Notes under the pieces: model-generated
What the model was told of the DNA's origin: nothing
The model's input: only the letters and a program-made list of their open reading frames with translations
Databases searched by the model: none
Shown: positions 54,519 through 63,600 of the stretch, piece after piece
Layout of the letters: every line of letters starts with the position of its first letter
How positions within the stretch are numbered: the first letter of the stretch is position 1
Translations under genes and position numbers: made by a program
Source: an uncultured SAR116 cluster alpha proteobacterium
GTDB taxonomy: Bacteria > Pseudomonadota > Alphaproteobacteria > Puniceispirillales > Marisalimonadaceae
Length of the DNA: 64,000 bases
Direction: 5' to 3'
Assembly (NCBI GenBank): GCA_902616005.1
Contig: CACMRG010000003.1
Span: 1-64,000 of the forward strand

Positions 54519-55500
54519 CTTAATGCAATTTACTTTAGGAATATCAGGTGACTTATTAACTAGTGATGGTAATCCATGTTTTGGAGAAGAGCCTTTAGAG
54601 GTTATATATAAAGAAAAACAAATTCTTTGTGAATGGATGGAACCTAGCATTCAAACTTTATCAGAAAAAGAAACTTCAAAATATGACGCAATTTTATTAA
54701 ATTCACCAAAAATAACAAGAAATAGTATTAACCCAAAAAATAATAAACTTAAAATAGTTTCAAGATTTGGTGTTGGATATGATTCGGTAGATTTAGACGT
54801 TTTAAAAAAAAATAAAATTATACTTACTAACACCCCTCATGCTGTTAGAAGGCCAGTCGCTGTAGCTTCTTTAACTATGATTTTATCATTAGCAGGAAAA
54901 ATTATAATTAAAGATAATTTGCTAAGGAGGGGTCGTTGGAGTGAAAGAACAAATTATATGGGAGTTGGGTTAATAAATAAAACACTTGGTATAATTGGCT
55001 TAGGTGGAATTGGAAAAGAGTTTGTTAAAATTTCAAAAGATCTATTTAAAAGAGTTGTATGTTATGATCCTTTTGTTAGTAGAGATGAAATGAAAACTTT
55101 AAGTGTTGATAAGGTAGAGTTTGATGAAATAGCAAATCTAAGTGATTTTATAGTTATTTTATGTGACCTTAACGAAAATACGAGAGGAATGATTGATATT
55201 AATTTTTTCAACAAAATGAAAAGTAGTTCGTATTTAATTAACATGTCAAGAGGCCCTGTTGTAAATGAAAATGACCTCATTACTGCATTAAAACAAAATA
55301 AAATTGCAGGTGCTGGATTAGATGTTATGAAGAATGAACCGATAGAAAAGAATAATGAACTCATTAATTTAAAAAATACAATATTAACACCTCATTCATT
55401 GTGTTGGACTGATGAGTGTTTTAATTCAATAGCTAAAGAGGCAATTTCTTCAATTATAAATTTTTATTATAACAAAAGAATCTTAAATATAGTAATTTAA
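54508..55500 (+). CDS. D-isomer-specific 2-hydroxyacid dehydrogenase
   Basis: 330 residues of the D-2-hydroxyacid dehydrogenase family. The NAD motif is LGIIGLGGIGKEFVKISKDLF. The catalytic residues are in INMSRGPVVNE (Arg), VMKNEPIEK (Glu) and LTPHSLCWTDE (His). RFGVGYDSVDLDVLKKN and NTPHAVRRPVA are the N-terminal signatures of the phosphoglycerate-dehydrogenase-like branch. It is only distantly related to the GhrA-like enzyme two genes upstream. Its stop interlocks with that of ptsN in a shared TTAA. Confidence 0.85.
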   Translation: MKVNLMQFTLGISGDLLTSDGNPCFGEEPLEVIYKEKQILCEWMEPSIQTLSEKETSKYDAILLNSPKITRNSINPKNNKLKIVSRFGVGYDSVDLDVLKKNKIILTNTPHAVRRPVAVASLTMILSLAGKIIIKDNLLRRGRWSERTNYMGVGLINKTLGIIGLGGIGKEFVKISKDLFKRVVCYDPFVSRDEMKTLSVDKVEFDEIANLSDFIVILCDLNENTRGMIDINFFNKMKSSSYLINMSRGPVVNENDLITALKQNKIAGAGLDVMKNEPIEKNNELINLKNTILTPHSLCWTDECFNSIAKEAISSIINFYYNKRILNIVI

Positions 55501-55964
55501 GCTGCTTTATCCTTAAGATGTTGTGAGATGATGGCAAATGCACTTTCCTCTGATTTACACCCTCTTAATTTATCAGTTATGTCAGAGTTCCGTAAGAGTC
55601 TAGACACTTGAGCTAGAATTTGCAAATTTTCAGATTTACTTACCTCAGGAAGTATCAAAAAAACGACAAGATCTACAGGATTGTTATCTAAAGCATCAAA
55701 ATCAAGACCTTTTGAAAGTATTGCAACAATACAAGACGGTTTAAATATTTTACTACTTTGGACATGAGGAATTGCTATTCCATTACCTATAGAAGTTGCA
55801 CCTATTTTTTCTCTTTTAATCAGATTGTTAAGTAATAGATTTTTTTCAATATTGTATTTTTCAAAAGCTTTGATGCAAATTTTGTCAAAAACCATTTTTT
55901 TACTAGTTGGTTTATCAATCATCAAAAATGAATTCGTATTTAATAATTCTTTTAGATCTAACAT
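55497..55964 (-). CDS. ptsN: Nitrogen PTS EIIA protein
   Basis: 155 residues of the EIIA-fructose/Ntr fold. The phosphorylated His is in GNGIAIPHVQSSK, with the ILSKGLDFDALDNNPVDLVVFL block. EIIA-Ntr regulates K+ transport and stress responses. It normally lies after rpoN and hpf; here it directly follows lptB, with 57 bases between them and no rpoN or hpf. Confidence 0.93.
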   Translation of the reverse strand: MLDLKELLNTNSFLMIDKPTSKKMVFDKICIKAFEKYNIEKNLLLNNLIKREKIGATSIGNGIAIPHVQSSKIFKPSCIVAILSKGLDFDALDNNPVDLVVFLILPEVSKSENLQILAQVSRLLRNSDITDKLRGCKSEESAFAIISQHLKDKAA

Positions 55965-56021
55965 TACTTAACTCGTAATGTATACCTAACTATGCTTATT
56001 ATTTTGTCAAGTTATATTTCG

Positions 56022-56828
56022 CTACACAGAGAATGATTTACCTAAATATACACTTTTAACCTTTTGATCATTCTTTATTTCAAAAGGATTGCCTTTAAGT
56101 ATAATTTTTCCATCATATAAAACATATGCTCTATCAACTATATCTAACGTATCTTTCACATTATGATCAGTAATTAAAACTCCTATTTTTCTTTGTTTTA
56201 AGTACATTATCAGATTTTTTAAATCTTGAATGGCTATTGGATCAATACCAGAAAATGGTTCATCTAGTAAAATATGCGTCGGATTAGAAGCTATGCATCT
56301 TGCTATTTCAACTCTTCTTCTTTCTCCTCCAGATAAAGTAATTCCGAGTGAAGATCTAATTTTTGTAATATTGAATTCAACAAGTAAATCTTCGAGTATT
56401 TGGTATCTTTTATGGTTATCAAATTCTTTGGTTTCAATAATTGATAAAAGGTTATCTTCAACAGACAAACCTTTAAAGATAGACATTTCCTGCGGAAGAT
56501 AACCTAAACCAATTCTTGCTCGTTCAAAAACTGGATAGCCAGTAATATCAGTTTTTCCAATATTTACTTTTCCATTATCGGGTTTAATTAAACCTACAAT
56601 AATATAAAAACATGTAGTTTTACCAGCTCCATTCGGCCCTAATAAGCCTACAACTTCTCCAATATCTACATCAATACTGGCATTATCAAGAACGTTAATT
56701 TTTTTATAAGTCTTACTTAAGTTTCTAGCAACTAACCTTTTATCAGAATATTGAGTTTTAATTTTTTTTATAGGTTGAATTGTTTGTATTTGTTTTAAAA
56801 ATTCAAGTTGTTCTTTTAAAGTTGTCAG
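56022..56828 (-). CDS. lptB: LPS export ABC ATPase LptB, with a CTG start
   Basis: LptB powers lipopolysaccharide extraction by LptFG. The frame encodes VARNLSKTYKKINVLDNA, the Walker A LLGPNGAGKTTCFY, the Q-loop LPQEMSIFKGLSVEDNL, the signature TLSGGERRRVEIA, and the Walker B HILLDEPFSGIDP. No ATG, GTG or TTG occurs in frame between the lptA stop and the Walker A; the first ATG (56486) lies after it and would remove the P-loop. CTG at 56828 has AGGAG (overlapping the lptA stop TAG) six bases upstream, so I take it as the start. That gives 268 residues with an N-terminal extension of about 35, as seen in other alphaproteobacterial LptB proteins. Confidence 0.85.
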   Translation of the reverse strand: MTTLKEQLEFLKQIQTIQPIKKIKTQYSDKRLVARNLSKTYKKINVLDNASIDVDIGEVVGLLGPNGAGKTTCFYIIVGLIKPDNGKVNIGKTDITGYPVFERARIGLGYLPQEMSIFKGLSVEDNLLSIIETKEFDNHKRYQILEDLLVEFNITKIRSSLGITLSGGERRRVEIARCIASNPTHILLDEPFSGIDPIAIQDLKNLIMYLKQRKIGVLITDHNVKDTLDIVDRAYVLYDGKIILKGNPFEIKNDQKVKSVYLGKSFSV

Positions 56829-56837
56829 TTTTGTCTC

Positions 56838-57608
56838 CTAATCTTCATTATTGATTGCTGAAAAAACACCCTTTACTCTTTTCGAGTTACTGCTTTCAAT
56901 TTTACTTTTACGTGTAATTAAATTCATATACCCTTTTTCGCCAGTCAATACACTTTTTTCACTCTTAATAACTACATTACCTTTTAGAGAAATTAAATTA
57001 GTTTTATTATTATATTTAGCGAAATTACAAGTAACTGTCTCTGATTTAGTTTTTATTTTTACATTACCTCTCGCAAATGCTGAAATTAAGGCATTATTTT
57101 TTTTATCAAAATTAGCATTAATTCTATGTGAAAAAATAGTTACAGGCCCGTTTAATAGAAGTTTCACATCTCCTTCACTAGAAGCAATTTTATTAATATC
57201 ATCAAAAGTTATGATTTTTTTTGATTGTATTGTAAATTTTTTTGATTTTATAGATAAAGTATTACCTTTTAAAACAATAAATTTTTTTTTAAAATTATAT
57301 CTAGCAAAGTCAGATTTTGCTCTGGTATCTTGATTACTAATAATTACGTCACCGCTTGCTTCTATATCTGTAATATTTGAATGTTTTGTTTTGCTCATAA
57401 ATGCTGTAATTTTTTCAGCTTTTACTAACAGGTTACCTTTTGATGCTATAGCATTGCCTGATGCAACGTAAATTTTTTGTTTTTCAAAATACTCAATTGA
57501 TTTATTTGCTTCAACTTTAAATTGATTAATATTTTCACTAGATAATGCTGTTTCGAAATTAATTATTATTAAAAAATAAAAAATTTTTTTCTTATCAATT
57601 ATTTTCAT
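56838..57608 (-). CDS. lptA: LPS transport periplasmic protein LptA (OstA-like)
   Basis: 256 residues. The N-terminal signal is short (KKIFYFLIIINFETALS). It is followed by repeated beta-jellyroll strands with the pattern YVASGNAIASKGNLLVKAEKITA, IEASGDVIISNQDTRAKSD and SSEGDVKLLLNGPVTIFSHRI, ending in a basic tail. LptA bridges LptC and LptD in the periplasm. It is longer than the E. coli protein (185) and probably has an extra repeat block. It sits between lptC and lptB. Confidence 0.88.
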   Translation of the reverse strand: MKIIDKKKIFYFLIIINFETALSSENINQFKVEANKSIEYFEKQKIYVASGNAIASKGNLLVKAEKITAFMSKTKHSNITDIEASGDVIISNQDTRAKSDFARYNFKKKFIVLKGNTLSIKSKKFTIQSKKIITFDDINKIASSEGDVKLLLNGPVTIFSHRINANFDKKNNALISAFARGNVKIKTKSETVTCNFAKYNNKTNLISLKGNVVIKSEKSVLTGEKGYMNLITRKSKIESSNSKRVKGVFSAINNED

Positions 57609-57609
57609 A

Positions 57610-58161
57610 TCAATATATTATTAGTTTAGCTTTACCAAATACTTTAACGTATTCTCCATAATTTTTAAGAGTTAAACTAGACCCTATTATTTTTGAATTA
57701 CTAATTTGGATGTTTACCGGCGAATTTGTATGCATGTCACCCGTATTAAATATTCCTGAAAGCTCCTCAGTTTTTAATTCAAATTTTTTTTTACTATTAT
57801 GAATATTAACATTTTTATTAAGTTTAAACCTTGAGTAATTATTTTCAATGTACCCATATTTTGAAGTAATCTTTGTTACATCACTTTTTTTTGTGATTTT
57901 AGTAATTGGGTTTATCAATTTTATAATTTTCTTCTCTTTATTTTCTTCCATTAAATCTGCAAAAATTTCAATTTTTTCACCATTTGGTTGATTCTGTTCA
58001 ATATTAACACCAACTGTTTTGCCTTCTTTGGATGTATCAATAGTTTTAATATTATCTGAGTTAATTTGTTTGTTTCTATTAATAAAATTAAATGCAAGAA
58101 TAGCTGTCATTAAAATGATCAAAATAATAAAAATAAATTTCACATTAAATTTAAATTCCAT
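57610..58161 (-). CDS. lptC: LPS export protein LptC
   Basis: About 183 residues. A single N-terminal membrane anchor (about 5-24, FNVKFIFIILIILMTAILAF) is followed by beta strands such as VNIEQNQPNGEKIEIFADL and NTGDMHTNSPVNIQISNSKIIGSSLTL. This is the LptC layout. I use ATG 58161, directly after the rnd stop; TTG 58173 would overlap rnd. The gene lies one base or so before lptA. Confidence 0.85.
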   Translation of the reverse strand: MEFKFNVKFIFIILIILMTAILAFNFINRNKQINSDNIKTIDTSKEGKTVGVNIEQNQPNGEKIEIFADLMEENKEKKIIKLINPITKITKKSDVTKITSKYGYIENNYSRFKLNKNVNIHNSKKKFELKTEELSGIFNTGDMHTNSPVNIQISNSKIIGSSLTLKNYGEYVKVFGKAKLIIY

Positions 58162-58162
58162 C

Positions 58163-58777
58163 TTAATGAGCAAAAATATCTAATTCTTGAAAACCTTCTA
58201 GGTCTAATTTGACGCGGATTTTCAGGCTTTCAAAGCATTCAATTGCTAGATCTAATTTACCTTCTCTGAGTAGTATTTCATCTAATTTAAGTTTTAATTT
58301 ATGTAGAAATAAAACATCCTGTGCTGCATAGGACAATTGACCTTTAGATAATTCTTTAGCCCCCCAATCAGAGGTTTGATTAAACTTATCAAGTTCAATA
58401 TTTAGCAGGTCTTTACACAAATCCTTTAAACTATGTTTTGCGCCGAATGTTCTAGCTAATTTAGAAGCTATTTTTGTACAATATATTGGGCCATTAACTG
58501 AACATATATTCTTATTTAATATAGCTAAATCAAATCTTCCATAATGAAAGACTTTCGTGATATTTTTATCTTGTAGTAGCTTTATCAAATTTGTAGGTTT
58601 TTTTTTAGAATTCTTTGAGAATTGTATTAAATGAGCAACATTGTCACCAAAACAAATTTGAACTAGACAAAGTCTATCTCTATTAAGATTTAGACCCATA
58701 GTTTCAGTATCAATTGCAACAATTTTTTTAAAATTTAATGTTGCTGGAAAATCATTTTTGTATAATTTATAATTCAT
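58163..58777 (-). CDS. rnd: RNase D-like 3'-5' exonuclease
   Basis: 204 residues with only the DEDDy exonuclease domain. The motifs are AIDTETMGLNL (DxE), FHYGRFDLAIL (Asp) and YAAQDVLFL (Tyr-x3-Asp). It lacks the HRDC domains of E. coli RNase D, as is usual for the short alphaproteobacterial form. It probably trims tRNA precursors, though the short form's substrate is less certain. It is placed beside lptC, a conserved order. Confidence 0.88.
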   Translation of the reverse strand: MNYKLYKNDFPATLNFKKIVAIDTETMGLNLNRDRLCLVQICFGDNVAHLIQFSKNSKKKPTNLIKLLQDKNITKVFHYGRFDLAILNKNICSVNGPIYCTKIASKLARTFGAKHSLKDLCKDLLNIELDKFNQTSDWGAKELSKGQLSYAAQDVLFLHKLKLKLDEILLREGKLDLAIECFESLKIRVKLDLEGFQELDIFAH

Positions 58778-58812
58778 TGCAATATGATTAATATAAATTA
58801 GAGTAAATTTGA

Positions 58813-59739
58813 ATGCAAAACTTTCTTAAAAATAAAAAATTCTTAATTCTTGGTGGGTCTGGTTTCGTTGGCAAATCGATTACAAAGAAACTCTTAACTC
58901 ACGGAGCTAGGGTGGTTATATTAACAAGGAACTCAAACAAAATTAAGTCTTTAAAAGTTTCCGGGTATCCTGGACAATTAGAAATAATATCTGGAAATAT
59001 TTTTGAAGACGGTTTGTTAGAATTATTAATTGAAGATAAATTCGCAGTAATAAATTTATGTGGAGTATTATACGAAAAAAATAAAAATGAATTTGATACA
59101 ATTCATAATTTTTTGCCTGAGATGATAAGTAAATTATGCAAAAAATATAATACAAAAAAATTTGTTCACATTTCAGCACTTGGTGTAACAAAAGATTCAT
59201 CTAGTGTTTACTCATCCACAAAAGCACTTGGAGAAGAAAATATAAGGAGAAATTTTAAATCCTCTATAATATTAAGACCCTCTATTATTTATGGAAATGG
59301 CGATAATTTTTTTGGCCTTTTTTCAAAGATATCTAAGTTTGCACCAATTATACCAATAATTGGTCCTAGTACTATGTTTCAACCTGTTTATGTAGATGAT
59401 GTTTCATTAGCAGTTATTGAAACACTTAAAATTAACGAAAATAATTCTAAAACTTTCAATATTTATGGTCCAAAACAATATTCTTTTTATGAATTGATTA
59501 AAATTTTATTATCTTTTTTAGAAAGAAAAAGAATTTTGATTAAGGTAAGCCCAAAATTAATGATGTTACCAGGTTTGTTTTTACAGAATTTGCCAAACCC
59601 TCCATTTACTTATGATCAAATGAAACTTCTTTTAAAAGACAATATATCAGATGGACTTTTTCCAAATTTAGAGGATTTAAATATTAAACCAGTTTTGTTA
59701 GAGACTAAACTGAAAGAATTAATAAAATTTTACAGTTAA
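58813..59739 (+). CDS. NAD(P)-binding epimerase-like protein (NDUFA9-like)
   Basis: 308 residues, atypical short-chain dehydrogenase. The cofactor motif is LILGGSGFVGKSITKKLL and the active-site region reads HISALGVTKDSSSVYSSTKALGEE (Ser, Tyr-x3-Lys type as YSSTK). ILRPSIIYGNGDNFF and FQPVYVDDVSLAV are typical of the NDUFA9/COG0702 complex I-associated group in alphaproteobacteria. It probably acts at the membrane. It converges with uppP, sharing a TTAA stop overlap. Confidence 0.82.
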   Translation: MQNFLKNKKFLILGGSGFVGKSITKKLLTHGARVVILTRNSNKIKSLKVSGYPGQLEIISGNIFEDGLLELLIEDKFAVINLCGVLYEKNKNEFDTIHNFLPEMISKLCKKYNTKKFVHISALGVTKDSSSVYSSTKALGEENIRRNFKSSIILRPSIIYGNGDNFFGLFSKISKFAPIIPIIGPSTMFQPVYVDDVSLAVIETLKINENNSKTFNIYGPKQYSFYELIKILLSFLERKRILIKVSPKLMMLPGLFLQNLPNPPFTYDQMKLLLKDNISDGLFPNLEDLNIKPVLLETKLKELIKFYS

Positions 59740-60521
59740 TTTAAATATGCAAAAAATAAGATCACTAAACCTAGAAAAATTCTATATACAACGAATATAT
59801 TTAGAGACATTTTTTCTATATAATTCATGAATAATTTAATTGTAGTTAGCGCAATAAGAAAAGTTAGAACAATTCCAATAAAATATTCTTCAATAAAAAT
59901 AAAATCTTCTCTAATTGATAATTGAACTGTTTCTAAAATAGTTGCCGAAATAATAACTGGAATAGATAGAAATAGAGAAAATTTGGAAGAATTAAAGCGA
60001 TTATATCCGAGAAATCTTCCAGCAGTAATTGCCGCTCCTGAACGACTAACACCAGGTATTATTGCTAATGCTTGAAATACGCCTATTAAAAAGGCATCTT
60101 TTAAATTAATTTCTTTTTTTGTTATTTTTTTAAAATCAGATAAACCTAATAAAACTCCAAATATAAGAGTTGTCCATCCTATTAAAATAATTGCATTGCC
60201 GAAATCTAGTTTTATTAAAGTTATGAATGTACCAAAAACTATGACTGGAATGGTACCTATTAACATCAATTTTATAAACATTATGCTTAAAGATTTGTTT
60301 TTAATATGAAAAAGATTTTTCATATAAAAAATTAAATCTTTTTTTAAATAATATAAAACAGCTAAAAGACATCCGAAATGTAAGCAGACATCAAAAGATC
60401 TTCCTTGATAAGGATTTTCATAAAAAAATGGAATTAATATCAAATGTGCACTAGATGATATAGGAAGAAACTCTGTGATTCCTTGAATTACTGATAATAT
60501 GATTAAAAAAGTTAGGGACAT
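59736..60521 (-). CDS. uppP: Undecaprenyl-diphosphatase UppP
   Basis: UppP (BacA) recycles the undecaprenyl carrier for peptidoglycan and surface polysaccharides. 261 residues, with about eight membrane segments. The two active-site motifs are GITEFLPISSSAHLIL and IIPGVSRSGAAITAGR. It is near an NDUFA9-like gene and gltB, as in other alphaproteobacteria. Confidence 0.95.
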   Translation of the reverse strand: MSLTFLIILSVIQGITEFLPISSSAHLILIPFFYENPYQGRSFDVCLHFGCLLAVLYYLKKDLIFYMKNLFHIKNKSLSIMFIKLMLIGTIPVIVFGTFITLIKLDFGNAIILIGWTTLIFGVLLGLSDFKKITKKEINLKDAFLIGVFQALAIIPGVSRSGAAITAGRFLGYNRFNSSKFSLFLSIPVIISATILETVQLSIREDFIFIEEYFIGIVLTFLIALTTIKLFMNYIEKMSLNIFVVYRIFLGLVILFFAYLN

Positions 60522-60633
60522 AAACTTTATTTTTCCATTAAAATATGATATTAGAATAAATTCTTCATTATGAAATTATTAATATAATAAATCTTGATAT
60601 TAAAGTTTAAATTATTAACTGAATTGTAGATGT

Positions 60634-63600
60634 ATGAAAAAAGAAATATTTAAAAGAATTGGTTTCCCAGAAAAAAAAGGTCTTTACGATCCATCTTTTG
60701 AAAAAGATGCCTGTGGTTTTGGATTTATTGCTGATATCAATAATGAACCAAAACATGAAATTGTTCATCAAGCCCTTGATATCGTCCACAAATTAGATCA
60801 TCGTGGAGCAATTGGTGCCGATCCGTTAGCTGGTGATGGAGCAGGAATTCTTATACAATTACCCGATAAATTTTTTAGAGATTATTTTAAGAGTCAGAAA
60901 ATTTCTTTACCTGAGTTAGGTAATTATGCTGTTGGTATGGTTTTTCTACCAAATGACATAACAAGATCAAGTATTGCTCAAAAAGCTGTTGAACAAGCCA
61001 TATCAGATGAAGGTCAAATATTTATTGGTTGGAGGGATGTACCAACTGAAGATACTGTTCTAGGTAATTCTGTTATAAATAATAAACCTATCATTAAACA
61101 ATTTTTTATTCAAAGAAGCAGCAAATGTAAAGATGAGAAGCATTTTCAAAGAAAGCTGTATGTAATAAGAAAAACTGTTCATAAAAAAATTCATCAAAGT
61201 AATTTGTTAGAATGGGAAGATTTCTACATCGTATCACTCTCAACTAGAACTATTGTATTTAAGGGAATGGTTTTAGCTCCAAATTTATCTAAATTTTATG
61301 TTGATTTTCAAGACACTAAATTTGAAACTGCAATAGCTCTGTTTCATCAAAGATTTTCAACAAATACTTTTCCATCTTGGCGTTTGGCTCAACCATTTAG
61401 ATTTTTATGCCATAATGGTGAGATTAATACTGTTAAAGGAAACATCAATTGGATGAATTCTAGAAAACACAGTATGAAATCAAAAACACTTGGAGATGAT
61501 TTAGATAAACTTTGGCCTATTATTGAAAATTCACCATCTGATTCTTCAACATTTGATAATGCTCTAGAATTATTAGTTATGGGTGGATACTCTCTACCAC
61601 ACGCTATGATGCTTATGATTCCTGAAGCTTGGAAAGATAATGCCTCTATGGACGCTGAGAGAAAAGCTTTTTATGAGTATTATTCAGCACTTATTGAACC
61701 ATGGGATGGTCCAGCTGCAATGGCATTTACCGATGGAAAACAAATTGCTGCGACCTTAGATAGAAACGGATTAAGACCTGCGAGATATATAGTTACTGAT
61801 GATAATTTGATTATTATGGCATCTGAAGTAGGTGTCCTTCCCGAAATCCCAGAAGAAAAGATTGTAAAAAAATGGAGATTACAACCAGGAAAAATGCTCT
61901 TGGTGGATTTAGAAAAAAATAAAATAATATCTGATGAAGACTTAAAAGATGATCTGAAAAGAAAACATCCATATACAGAATGGCTTAAATCTAACCAAAT
62001 ATTACTCTCTGATGTTCCTAAAGAAATTGGACCAATGACACCAGATGAGAAATCACTTTTAAATTTACAAAAAGCTTTTGGTTATACACAAGAAGACTTA
62101 AAATTTTTTCTTGAGCCTATGATTAAATCTGGAGAAGATCCAATTGGGTCAATGGGTAGAGATATTCCATTAGCTGCATTATCTAACAAGAGTAGGTTAT
62201 TATATGATTATTTTTTTCAAAATTTCGCTCAAGTAACTAATCCACCTATTGATCCCATTAGAGAAGAGCTTGTTATGTCTTTGGTCAGTTTTATTGGCCC
62301 TAGACCTAATTTACTTGATCTAACATCTGGTGGTAAACAAAAAAGATTAGAAGTTGATCAACCCATATTAACGAATACAGATCTAGAGAGAATTAGAAGA
62401 ATTGAAAATCATTTAAGCGGATCATTTAAAACATTAACCTTGAGTATTTGCTATAAAAAAGACAAAAATACAGGTAATATTGATAGTATAATTTCTTCTT
62501 TATGTAGCAAGGCTGAAAAAGCAGTTAGTGAAAATGACTATAATATTTTAATTCTGTCAGATAGAAAGGTTGATGAAGATCACATTGCATTACCTGCTTT
62601 ATTAGCAACTGGAGCTGTTCATCATCACCTTATAAAAAAAGGTTTAAGAACAGACGTAGGTATTGTAGTTGAAACTGGTGAGGCTCGAAGGGTTCATGAT
62701 ATTTGTCTTCTTGCTGGATATGGAGCTGAAGCTATAAATCCATATCTTGCTTTTTACACTTTATCAAACATCATTTCAAAAAGTAAAATTAATGTTTTAG
62801 AAGATGAGGCATCCAAAAAATATATTAAGGCTCTTAATAAAGGCATGCTTAAAGTTATGTCTAAAATGGGGATATCTACATTTCAATCTTATTGTGGTGC
62901 TCAAATTTTTGATGCAGTAGGACTTAGTTCGAATGTAGTAGAAAAATTTTTTACTGGTACTGCAACCAGAATTGAGGGTGTAAACCTTAGAGAAATTCAA
63001 AGTGAAACTGAAGATAGACATTTTAACGCATTTAAAGATAATTTTGAATATGATAATATTTTAAATATAGGTGGTGATCTTAGTTTTAGACTAAACGGTG
63101 AAAACCATGTATGGACACCAGAAACAATTGGAATGCTTCAACATGCAGTTAGAAGTGCTGATTATTCTATTTTTAAAAAATATTCTAATAAGATTAATAA
63201 TCAAACAGAAAATTTTAAAAGTCTCAGGGGTTTATTCAAGTTTAAAAATATAAACAAACCAATACACATAGATGAGGTTGAACCAACATCTGAAATTGTA
63301 AAAAGATTCGCAACTGGTGCTATGTCTTTAGGCTCTATTTCTACAGAAGCACATTCTACTCTTGCGATCGCTATGAATAGATTAGGTGGGAGATCAAATA
63401 CTGGAGAAGGCGGTGAAGAACCATCAAGATTTAAAGAACTACCAAATGGTGATTCAATGAAATCAAGAATTAAGCAGGTTGCATCCGGTAGATTCGGCGT
63501 GACAACTGAGTATTTGGTTAATGCCACGGATATTCAAATTAAAATGGCTCAAGGAGCTAAGCCTGGTGAAGGAGGTCAATTGCCAGGACATAAAGTTGAT

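Noticed and set aside
56022-56486. A truncated LptB of 154 residues starting at ATG 56486
   Set aside because: It would lack the Walker A motif, which is encoded in frame just upstream with no stop; the gene is complete if CTG 56828 is the start.
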